A DNA stretch of 60,000 nt from Bolinopsis microptera (lineage: Eukaryota; Ctenophora; Tentaculata; Lobata; Bolinopsidae), in assembly GCF_026151205.1 (NCBI RefSeq), contig NC_087076.1, forward strand, positions 17,783,419-17,843,418, written 5' to 3'. The notes below the pieces were generated by a model. The model ran no database searches, had not been told where the DNA came from, and worked only from the letters and a program-made list of their open reading frames with translations. The position numbers and the translations under genes were made by a program. Every line of letters begins with the position of its first letter. Positions within the stretch are counted from its first letter, which is position 1. Below, in pieces: positions 1 through 10,581 of this stretch.

Positions 1-1745
1 ACCATCTTGGCTAATCTAACTGCTGCCTTTTCCATCTCCTCGAATATAACCGGATCAGTAATGACAGAAGGTGCTTCCTCTATAATCTTCTGATGACGTC
101 GCTGGACTGAACAGTCCCGACCAAACAGCGAGATAGCGTTGCCGTACTCATCCGCGATTATCTGTACTTCTATGTGTCGTGCACTGAATTCGTACGGGGT
201 TGTCAAATTTGGAGATTATAATTCACGGATTGTTCCATAGTGCAGTATTTGATATGGCAAATATTCAATATTCCTGATATTACAGATTACGGAATTAATA
301 AAAGTATGCCATCGTGGTCCGGTAGTCGTGGAAGTAATTAGGCACATAATTTGCAAAGTCCTTTACATTGCTTATCGTTTGCACAATTCAGTAGTAATAT
401 CAAATCGAATTATGCGTAAAACATATAAATCGGACAAAAGTGGCTCAATATTATAGAGTTCTAGAATGTTCAATTTTATATTGTAAAGTTCCACTTACAA
501 GTTCCGCGACTAAACCATTGGTGCTTAGTGCTTACTTGTGTGCCAGTTGCATGATGAAAATTGGGGATCCGGGGATTTCAGACTGTACTTGATGATAAGC
601 CAAATCAAATTCGTCCTCAGATTTCACCTTTCTGATACCTTTACCACCACCTGCGGATAAGGTGTTTAAGTTTTAAAATGAGCTGATTTTTACAGGAATT
701 AGGAACATGATACAGATTATATTTGAACTTCATTTCCATTTTATGTAATGGTCTGATTGACACGAAAATTTGATATCCACGATAATATGTAGTCGGTAGG
801 AAAGTCCAGACGAATAACAGTATTAATTATATCAGAACGGCATTCTCTTACCTCCTTCTGAAGCCTTGATCATTATAGGGAACCCAATCTTTATAGCTGC
901 AGCAAGACCTTCTGCCATAGAATGAATACAACCTTTATCGTAAACATCCTCGGGGACTGTAATACACTCTCCTGCAGCAACTCGCTCCATTGCTCCATCC
1001 AGTGTCACATCTGTAAGAAGTAGAATTAGCATTTTATTTACAAGTAAACATTTTAGCAATTTTTCGACCTACAAAACAGAATAAAATGATAAAAATCATT
1101 AATATGCCAATAATTTTATGGAATATTGCACTTACGCATTCCATTCCACGGTAGTGTAGGTACATTAGCAGATTGTGCCAGGATGGAACTGGCGATCTTG
1201 TCACCTAGAGCCCACATAGCGTGTTCCGGAGGCCCAATGAAGGTTATACCATGCTGGTGAAGCAGTTCTGGCAGTTTAGGGTTCTCACTGGCATGACCCC
1301 AACCAGCCCACACGGCCTGTACAGGGATCCTCTTAGCTATATCCAATATGAGTTCCGTGTTAGCATAGTTGTAGTTGTTAGTTCCACCTGGAACTGGAAC
1401 ACTCAAGTCAGCCATACGGATGTACTCTGCATTTGCCTGTGGAGAACATGTATCAATTAACTAATAAACTACACCTGGTTATAAGATTGAGTGTTTTAAA
1501 GATATCAATAAAATTAATAGAACTGTATCAGTAAGAAAATGATGAAGGCTAGTTCGCACCTTTAAATCTTCTGGGGACACCATCACAACAAATTTTATAG
1601 CTTTCTCGTTTCCAAATAACTCGTAAGACCATTTTCTGATACTTCTCATGCATTTTACAGCAGCGATTCCGTTGTTTGCAATTAAAACTTTCTCAATAAC
1701 CCTCTTTCCACCAAATGTACGAACAAATTCGGTTGGAGTTGCAAC
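1..1745 (-). CDS. ACC: Acetyl-CoA carboxylase, biotin carboxylase region (5' part, runs off window)
   Basis: Carboxylates acetyl-CoA to malonyl-CoA, the committed step of fatty-acid synthesis; this part is the ATP-dependent biotin carboxylase domain of the large eukaryotic enzyme. Five exons on the minus strand join in phase: 1745-1561, 1436-1136, 1010-852, 650-536 and 183 to beyond base 1. Readable hallmarks are [49 protein letters not shown], the glycine-rich ATP loop [11 protein letters not shown] (split across the 852/650 junction) and [18 protein letters not shown]. All introns have GT-AG ends. The continuation (carboxyltransferase and biotin carrier) lies before base 1. The first conserved exon starts in phase 0 at VATPTEF, so it can accept more than one upstream first exon. 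Family assignment is certain from the sequence; whether it is the cytosolic or mitochondrial form cannot be told. Confidence 0.96.
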
Positions 1746-3114
1746 CTGAGAAAGTGAGGTCGTCAAATCAATGAATACAGTGCACATTTAATATATAGAT
1801 TTGACTTTAGATCTTATGTATGGGAAAACATTTAAGATTTTATTTATGATGTCATTATAAGCTATAAAGTAAATTTCAATGAATAACATCGTTGAAGAAT
1901 CAAATACATATCTTCAGAAAGAGTTTAAATAACAGTCAACAATATTACACAAAACTATGTGGGGTAAATCACAGATCATAGACATTAGACTAAAGAAAAG
2001 AGGGAAATAGCATGAGCATACCAAGCCATTATAGATCATGGTATTTCGTGTTTGTGTCTCGTGATGCTATGTAAACAAAATAGCAGCTCAAAAACCGTGC
2101 AAAAATACCACACTAAAGAAAACTCACATGCAAATGTGACTCGTATTCAAAGTTTAAACTCTCTTTGACTTTATTGAAAAGCCACATGATCAGAGGTTAA
2201 AATGTAATATGTCTTGAGGTTGTGGTTTAAGTATAGGGTGCCTGTTATCAGTGGCTGGTTATCAGTGTCAAATTGCAGTTGTCACGTATGAACATATTCA
2301 TGCATCTTTCCATTCATATATTGTCTGCCTAGACCATATTTTGGCTAAAGCTGCATATAATAATATAATGTGAAAGGTGTATGGGTGATGCAAATGGATA
2401 TGATAGATTTTGTAGCTAATCAAATTGTGAGACTGCCAATGTTATCTCAATAACATCAATAATTAGATTAAGCATCGCTGAATTCAGCTCAAATCTTAGA
2501 AATAAGTTGAACTGGTACTTCTTATCTATAAAAATAAGGACATTAATTATAAAATTTGTATGATGAACCCTTTACTAAGTCTGAGTATCTAATTTTATTT
2601 TTAACAACTGCCAAAGCAGAAAACAGTAATATTTAAAAAAGCAACAGAAAGCACAAGGAAAAATACCTGGCCATAAAAGATCTCATAACATAATGTTACA
2701 AGAAGGCACTTGCTTTATTTTCAAAAGACACCAGATACCTAGCTTACAGTACAATCATGTTTGGAATGATGGTCATCTCAAGATATTATTGTCAGAATTG
2801 TGTCGATCAGAATTATTTTATCTGGTCTAAAATTATTCATTAAGTATTTTTTCTGTGGATGGTTGCATGAGAAGGCTGAATTTCCAAAATCACATTTCCC
2901 CTTCTTTATGATTTGTACTGTAAGTGCAAGGTCGTCCTTGATGTGTAGAAATACGTAAAAGATTAAGGGGTATAAAATCGAATACTTCAGTAAGCTTACA
3001 GGTACAAACAGTCAACACTGATACAAGTTTTGAATCATATCAGTAACAACTGACAACCATACATATTTTTATTGACATGCATACTTAAATGGGATAACTT
3101 ATCATTCAGCTTAC
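1746..3114 (-). other. ACC intron sequence without recognisable genes
   Basis: AT-rich sequence between the first conserved ACC exon and the candidate alternative first exon. I see no convincing ORF, RNA gene or repeat with clear ends. Confidence 0.6.
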
Positions 3115-3246
3115 CAAGAGATGTGATTCATCCTCAATATCTTTAACACTTTCCCCAGAAAGATTTCTACGGTGTCCTTTTCTAAATTTCATTCTCAGAT
3201 GCCATGAATCAACACAACAGGCTGATTTACTGACAAATGGATGCAT
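3115..3246 (-). CDS. Candidate alternative first coding exon of acetyl-CoA carboxylase
   Basis: An ATG at 3246 opens a 44-codon frame that reads to a good splice donor (CTCTTG then GTAAGC) in phase 0. The next conserved ACC exon (1745) also begins in phase 0, so the join would read ...DESHLL-VATPTEF. Vertebrate ACC genes use alternative promoters and short alternative N-termini, so this arrangement is plausible. The encoded segment is basic (KFRKGHRRNLSGES) and resembles a kinase-target stretch, but I do not recognise a specific homologue. It could instead be a chance ORF with a donor. Confidence 0.4.
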
Positions 3247-4640
3247 GTTTAGGAAGAAAATGTTTGGGGATAAATAATGGAAAAGTCATGTGAGCAATCA
3301 TCAAGAACTGGATGTCAGCCAATAGCACAAAGCCTGTGATGTGGCTGAATATGTTAAAATGATGTTCTGACAAAAACTAGGCAGTGAAATGTACCTAGGT
3401 GCTGCCCCGCTAATCCTTTTTGTTGCCGACCTAAAATTTTTCTGATGTCCTACAAAATTAAAAAGTTGACGTAATAATACACAAATTGGATGTTTTTCTT
3501 TTTGAAAGACATCAAATTCAGGAAAATGCCGCCCTCTCGCATAGCACGAGCAGCAGTAGCCGAGGCGGTTGTTACGCCATTGAAAGTAGGCTACGACAGC
3601 CCCAACGTTAATGTGGCTCTTGCTATGTGTTGGTTCAGCCGAATTAATTATTATGTAATCAAGTTTATTTTTCTCTTTTAGTTAGTTGTCATCCGGCCAA
3701 ACATTAAGCAACTTATATTGCAGTACCTTTTATCAATTAGTTTATCAAAATATGTCATTGTAATTTTGCATGGCTGAAATGTAACGCTTGATTTATATAT
3801 ATAATAATTAATTGAATTTTCAAATTAAAAAAAAATAATATGATTCAAATACTGATTAAAAATTATCAAAAAACCGACCCACAACTCGTTGAAAACAACA
3901 AGGGTATAATCAACAGAAAATTTACAATGATTTGATTTACCAATGGGAAATGCGAACAATAAAATAACTTAATTCAATTAATATTGTAATATTTCGTAGC
4001 CTTGCATTTCTAGATCAGTCAATACAAATGTCGTCCAAAGGGCAATTATTTATGTTTAGAGCCTTACTTTGCATTTAATTGTAACCACTTACACCTGTGT
4101 TGTAAAACAAATATTAGAAGAGCCAGCAGTATGTACATTATACATACTTGATAGTATAGTATAGTGCTTGGTTTATAGTACACATAAATATGAAGGGTGA
4201 AAACCAAGTCATGTATCATAAAGCAGTAAAGCAACCATTGCATAGACACATGTGCTCAGCAGATTAAAATAGGAGCAACTGTTCGGCTGAAGTTTAATCG
4301 GCTGAAGTTTAATGCACCCATTACTAATTAAAATATGTCTTAAGGTGGAAAATACTATAGCTGGTCATCGATCGTGGGGGTAGTAGGTCAGGGGTCATTG
4401 TCCCAGTGCTAAATTTAAGGTAGTAGGCAGCCGGCAGGGAACACCATCATTTAGCAGGACAGCCGACAGGTCAGGATACCATCTGTTTATGTGAAGGTAA
4501 GTTTTCCCAATTGAACAATCAGACTAGATGATTGACCATCTGACCATCTGTTTATATTGATATTCTTACTATAACCTCCTATTAGTATGTCTTCTTTCTA
4601 GCTTATACAGGGGAGGGGGTCATGTCACTGGGTGGTGCTC

Positions 4641-5173
4641 AGGAGGTGACCGGGACATGATTTCAGGCCTGACTGGGACCGGGACCGAGATACAAAATGT
4701 GACTTGACCGGGACCGGGACCGGGACTGAGATTATCAATTTACCGGGTCTGACCAGGGACTGGGATGAAAAATGTGAATTGACCGGGACCGGAACCGGGA
4801 TGGCTCAAAATTTCCAATCCCGATACCGGGATTCCCGGTACCGGGAATTCCTGTCGATTACTGGTTAATTCATGATCATAATTTATAACTCAAACTTGTT
4901 TAGCAATTTTAAACATTGTTTTATTTGGCTCAGAGGATGTTTAAAGATGAAATTCACAATGAATGAAAGGAAAAACTTAAAATCACAGAGAATGAAATTA
5001 TGTAAAAGATCCCGGTCAAAATCCCGGCAAATTTGAGTGATTGACCGGGACCGGGACCGGTCAAGTCACATGAAAAATGTGACTTGACCGGGACCGGGAT
5101 CGGGACCGGGATAGCTCAAAATTGCCAATCCCGGTACCGGGATTCCAGGAACCGGGAATCCCGGTCACCTCCT
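4641..5173. mobile_element. 533-bp non-autonomous DNA transposon with 10-bp target site duplication
   Basis: The ends are inverted copies of AGGAGGTGACCGGGA (left 4641-4655, right end 5159-5173 as TCCCGGTCACCTCCT). They are flanked on both sides by the perfect direct repeat GGTGGTGCTC (4631-4640 and 5174-5183). The interior is built of ACCGGG/CCCGGT-rich repeats in both orientations, e.g. GACTTGACCGGGACCGGGA near 4710 and 5090, and has no ORF. A 10-bp duplication fits Mutator-like (MULE) transposases, which make 8-11 bp duplications, better than hAT (8 bp) or Tc1/mariner (TA). The superfamily is inference from that length only. Confidence 0.8.
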
Positions 5174-6000
5174 GGTGGTGCTCAGCATGTCATTCCTCTG
5201 TATAGTATTGTATATCTTCAATTGGTGTTTTATGGTTCATGAACACGGGCTGTAAATAAAGGGGTGGGGTGGGGGAAGTCAGTGCACATACGTTGGGTAT
5301 TATGAAATTTTTCATATTTAGTAGTAAAGACTTTTAGTACGGGAATTATTTTATTACTATAAAAATATGAAATTTTTCATATTTTGAGACTAAGTAGAAC
5401 ATTAAAATTGCAGGGTCAGTTTCAAACAAATTATATCATCTAATTGTCATGCCTAAAGTGGTTTGTAAATGGGTTGTTAGACCAACGCATTTTGGTCCTT
5501 CATTCCTACCACTCAGCAGTATCTTAGTATCTAGTTGAAAACTTGTATGTTATTTCATTGAGATGGCATACTCAATAATGTAACTATTCATTTGTCGTGG
5601 CCTGGATTACGTCGCCAAAATTTTAAAACTCATCGTGAATTCCTTATATTTGATATTTGTCTTAGCAAACATGCTAACAACCTTATTTTAATATGCGCTA
5701 TGATAAATAGGACAATTAATGCTTATGGTAAATTTATAATTTAACAAAGAACGGATACGCATGAGATGACATGAAAGTTGTTAAATAATTTGTAGCTTGT
5801 TAGCGAAATTGATTGAGTTGATCATTTTAAAAGCTTCCATTTGATTTCAACGGACGATCCTCGTTTAAATGTTTTCGAAGTAGCGCGCGCTGTTTTTCCT
5901 CGGAATATTATATTTACCCAAGGCAAAGTGGTTCGAAATAGCGCGTGCCGGGTCAGTTCATTATATCAACTCTTTCCAAACGGTACGTGGTAGCTTTGTT

Positions 6001-6355
6001 GTAGCGCGATGCGTTACTGTGCCGCGCCGCGCACTCAATGAGGCTTCTCACAGCGACATGCTGGATCGGCAAGATGCACTACTGTACCGCGCCGAGCTGC
6101 CATGAATTGACATCGTCAATTAAGTAGCTTTGCTATTTACAGCCTGTCATTCCGCCTAATCTCTATTTTATATTTTTGAACATTATAGGCTGCACTGTGG
6201 TCCCCAGGTAAGAATCAGTTATGCATTTATATAAATCACTTAACTGACGATGTCAATTCATGGCAGCTCGGCGCGGTACAGTAGTGCATCTCGCCGATCT
6301 AGCTGTGAGAAGCCTCATTGAGTGCGCGGCGCGGCACAGTAACGCATCGCGCTAC
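6001..6355. repeat. Foldback/MITE-like inverted repeat, two ~120-bp arms
   Basis: The left arm (6001-6125) begins GTAGCGCGATGCGTTACTG. The right arm (6239-6355) ends with its reverse complement, and the arms match almost throughout, separated by about 113 bp. Transcribed, it would form a long hairpin. The arms are notably CG-rich against the AT-rich surroundings. I could not find a convincing flanking target duplication. Confidence 0.75.
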
Positions 6356-6476
6356 AAATAAATCACTTGGAATACTTTTGAAAAAGAATAACAACAAGCT
6401 CAAAAACGCTATACTATCCTATCTATCCGTAAAAAGCACAGCAGCGTAATTACAGATTAGCTTAATTGACGTTGTA

Positions 6477-6737
6477 ATACGTTGTATGACCCGCCGCGCA
6501 CGAGTGCGCGGCTCCCCTGTATCGTAAAAACGAAACGACAATGGGGGTCACGCCGTGATACAAAATTGGCAAAAGTCCTCGGAAGTGGTTTAAATCGATT
6601 ACCCGTTCAATTTTTGTCCATACACGTCAACTTTGAACTTAATGGTGTAGACTGCAGAATCAAGCAAGTTATTAATACTTGTCATACGTTGTATGACCCG
6701 CCTCGCACGAGTGCGCGGATCCCTTGTATCGTAGAAA
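6477..6737. repeat. Pair of 54-bp direct repeats, each with a CG-rich hairpin
   Basis: TACGTTGTATGACCCGC and the following roughly 37 bases occur at 6477-6530 and again at 6684-6737 with a few mismatches. The core of the first copy, CCGCGCACGAGTGCGCGG, is a near-perfect inverted repeat. The repeats are about 200 bp apart and enclose no recognisable gene. Confidence 0.65.
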
Positions 6738-7087
6738 CTCTATATTGAAACTTTATAAGAAATAATTCATAAATATCAAATTGGATGTGCTTTCGGTTTA
6801 GATATAGATGATAGCGCTTGTCCCTTTGTGCTTTGTCCTTTTTATGTTTCAACATGATGAATGATCAGTCTACAAAAGTCTAATAAAGATTTAAAATTGA
6901 CCATTGTTAATTGTCTGGCCCAAGACGAGTAACATCCGTCAAATTTAAAATTGCTATGCACTTTTAATAAAATCTAACATCTAAGCTAATACATAACAGG
7001 ACTTTGTCGCTTCGACGCGAATTATTGTTAATTAGTTTTGTTTTCAGCTTTGCTTTGAAGACGAGATTGTTGTAGGTTTACAACCTA

Positions 7088-7126
7088 CCAGGACGCGCGC
7101 CGAGTTGGACTCGTCGACGGTCCTGG
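7088..7126. repeat. Compact nested hairpin
   Basis: CCAGGAC (7088-7094) pairs with GTCCTGG (7120-7126), and inside it CGAGT (7101-7105) pairs with ACTCG (7109-7113). A second small palindrome, GTAGGTTTACAACCTAC, sits immediately upstream. Function unknown. Confidence 0.45.
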
Positions 7127-7473
7127 AATAATATATGGAACAGATATTTTACGAGCAACGAGTATCACCCGTTAATGAGATTGTAGTGGAGCAACGAACT
7201 GGAATAAATTGACATCTGACATCGTCGACTAACATTTTTACCTTCATCATTTAGAAGCTTCATCACAAAAAACAATGTCTACAGTCTATAACTTATCAAT
7301 ATCAAAAAATGTATTTCAGATGCATAATGAAACTAAGATTAAGAATCATCCCATATGAATCATTGAATCAACGCAAAGCTACATGACGAAATACGATTGC
7401 AAATGGGGGTAAAAATGCTTTGTCTGTTTTTGCATTTTGGCAATCTATGGGCGACAATTAAAAAAAAACATAC

Positions 7474-9065
7474 CCATTGATGATGATCAAGCGCGTTTTC
7501 ATTTTCTGTTTTATCGATAACAACCAATTCGTCCTTGCTGGGTGTTTTCTTCCGGGTGCCAGTTTTACTTTTATTTGGCTTCACCATACCAGAATCAGGA
7601 TCTACCAGATTCAATCTTTGTTGAATGTTTTTAAACCGGAACTAGATTGGTACTTACAGACAAGAACGATACTAGTACTACCAAAAAATCACTACAAACT
7701 AAACTTAACTTATTAACGTAAAATGCGTGATTTCCAGTATAGTTCTACATGAAAAACGCCCTCGCACATTTTAGGTTGTAAGCCTGGTGGGTTAATAATC
7801 AAATTATCGCGTAACTAATTACCGGGGGTAAGTAACTAATACCATTGTATCACCCATGAACCATGTTTTCTTTTCCTTCATGTTTAATGTTATTACTCCT
7901 CGATGGTGCAAATTGAATTCGATCGGAAAGAAAGTGGAATTTCTTGTTCAACTTCATTGCGTAACTCGACATTATTTGAAAATGGGTTCACTTTCGGGGT
8001 CCCATTTCTTTCTTTATAATTTTCATTTACTGTTCTCCGTGATAAAAATAATAGTATGGAATATTATGTAAGCCATTATAATTTTGATATAATAGCTAGC
8101 CATGTTCAAAGTGGCATGCATAAGCCATAATAAATACCAATGCAGGACCACCCGTACTTACACTCAGAATTGAGTTGTATAAATTTCCAATACGAGATTG
8201 GGGACGGGTTCTAGAAGTAAAAACGAAAAAACGAACATGAGCAAAGTGGCTTAATAGTTGAAGGCTGGCTTATATTACTGGTTACGCAATATGTGAACGA
8301 TTGAGTATTGAGAGGATATTATATTGTCGTTAATATGATTTAGATACTTAGTATCCCAATCAACATAGAAGCAAGGACTGTGTGCTATGGTAGCATTGTG
8401 CGATAAAAATAGTATGATCTGCAAGGTTATTACTGTAATCTTGAATCTCTATAAGTATATACTATATATAAATAGTACATACAACTTTGTTTTATGGTCA
8501 CAACATCTAAAAGGTACATATACAGCTGCAGCGATGGTGGATGGGCCTTTAGCCTGCTCTATTCATTGAAGTTACAGCTGTCAGCCAACTTACATATTCG
8601 TAGTCGGAATCTGAAAGTCTGGGAGTCTTTTCTTTAGTTCTCTTGGGCATTTTTCGAGTCCTCTGAATGAACCTACGTCGGATAATGGGAGGCTCCGGCT
8701 AGAATAATGGGAGAGTACTGAGTAGTTAAAACTCTCTCAACCTATACATAAAGTAACAGGTTGTGAAACTGAAAACGAGAACTCTTCAAGCGGTCAACTT
8801 ACTGCAAGTGCATTTCACTATTATCTTTTATATCATATTTCACCATTAAATCCGAAGCTGTCTGTCAGTTTTTTACCAGACAATTATTAGAAGTTAAGAA
8901 ATACATTCCTTAAAATCACGTGATCCCATTCCTAAACCAAGCCAGTATAATAATTCTACACAGTTCTTTTAAGATAACTAACAGCTTCACAATAGTTACC
9001 TGCACAGTGGATTTGTGGACTGCCTCACTGTCAGCCTCATCAAACGATCGAGATTTGAACATCAT
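7474..9065 (-). CDS. Three phase-compatible 5' exons, probable long N-terminus of ACC (or a separate small gene)
   Basis: Exon 9065-9000 starts with ATG ATG after an in-frame upstream stop and encodes 22 residues (MMFKSRSFDEADSEAVHKST plus VQ). Exon 8698-8594 (35 codons) is basic, including RRRFIQRTRKMPKRTKEK. Exon 7641-7474 (56 codons) includes NLVDPDSGMVKPNKS and ends ALDHHQW. Acceptors (CTAG) and donors (GTAACT, GTAAGT, GTATGT) are all in phase 0, and the ACC exon at 1745 also opens in phase 0. The simplest reading is an N-terminal extension of the same transcript, giving ACC two possible 5' ends. I recognise no homology in the 113 residues, so a separate gene with an unseen 3' exon remains possible. 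Confidence 0.5.
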
Positions 9066-10581
9066 CTTCAGAACCTGAACCTAAACTACAAAGCGTCACG
9101 ACAGCGGTCAGCACAAATAAAGCAGGTCGTACCTTGAGAGGGATAACCTAATAATGTTGCAGCAAGTGCCGGGGCGGGCAACTATTTCAGTGGTATAATA
9201 GCAGGTGACACGTGGGAATGGTCACGTGGGCGGGCTCCACCTGTCCTAATCAGGGAGCTGGCACTACAATGGTGTTACTCTGTATCGCATCACGAGATCA
9301 ACGGTTAAGGGCATGGTCAGGATTTGTAGGTGATACTATTAGGATTACTATTGCTACAAGTACATTAAACGTTAAGATAGGGATATTGGCTGGTGCAATC
9401 ATCGAATTGACACCCTACCCGTGACCTAGTTACGAAATCCATCCAGATGAAGGGAAATGAGGGGAATAGTAAAATTGTCTAGTCGATTCCACCATGGTCC
9501 ATGGATATTGGATAATGGGACCCAGGGACCCGTTAAAAGCAAATTTCATTATGTAACGTGCAAACAATCTAAAACGTGCGGTAATTAGCCTGAACTTAAA
9601 CGTTGCCTTGCACAATGCACAGTTGCACTACTAGTACTGACCATAAACAGTAAAAGCTATGTATTGAACAGTAAGCTATTAAACAAGCTATATATAACTG
9701 TGAGATGTACTACACAAAAAGGATTGTATTCAGTACATTTTACATGGGCATTGTCAGTAAGTTCTTAACAACAACCTTATTGTGAAAAGCACAATGTCTT
9801 TTATATTACGTTCAGTAATTGTACCATAGAAAATGTAAATAAAAGGAAAACTCGCTCGTAAAAACATAACTCAAAAGAATTGAACAGTCTTCATACAATA
9901 ATGCTAAAGGAATGTAAAATACAATGACTTTAGACCAGAGGAAAAAAGCCCGAAGTCATGAATTGCTGAAAGCTTGAAACTCAATTGATCAATGATAAAA
10001 TATATTAACAATACGGCGTTTTGAAATCGTACAACAGCTGGTGCAATAATGACGAAATTTTCAGTGTTGAAACATTTCGAAATCAGTTAACTTTGTCAAA
10101 TTTTAAAGAAACAGAAAATTAATTAACTTAATACTAAATCAATCAATATTTGATATTCATATTACAGTGAAATAATTGAGTGACTCATTATTATCAATAT
10201 GATGCAACCTATAGAAAATTAAGAAAGAGGATGCAATACAGCAATACTGCAACTGTATAATAAGTCCAGAAAAACACTGAATAATCGGTATTAATTATAA
10301 AAACGTGTTTACTACCGTGTATAATCAAGCGAACCTAAGTATTAAGCAAATTATTTACTGTCAATATAAAAAGATAAAAATTGCTGAAAACTGACGAAAC
10401 TCATTGATCGTGTTACATATCAATATCAATTCTAATCTAGAAACAGGTCCAGAGTTCGGTTTTTTTGTAGCGAATCACGCGTTACTACGTCCACGTCATG
10501 CGTTACTACGTTCCCGTCACGCGTGAGTGGTAACGCAAGGCAAACAAACCAAATTATGAGAGACAGCTAAATATCCTATTC
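9066..10581. other. Intergenic region between ACC 5' end and DOCK 3' end
   Basis: Both neighbours are on the minus strand, so this holds the promoter of the upstream ACC exons and the 3' flank of DOCK. No TATA box, RNA gene or repeat stands out. Confidence 0.5.

Larger units (their letters stand above)
3247..7473 (-). other. Long ACC intron, transposon-rich
   Basis: Between the candidate alternative first exon and the upstream exons. It holds a MULE-like element (4641-5173), an inverted-repeat element (6001-6355), a repeated hairpin motif (6477-6530 and 6684-6737) and a compact hairpin (7088-7126). A 63-codon plus-strand frame at 3490-3681 has no recognisable family. Confidence 0.6.

Noticed and set aside
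3490-3681. 63-codon ORF with PPSRIARAAVAEAVVTPLKV
   Set aside because: No splice context, no homologue recognised, opposite strand to ACC inside its intron.
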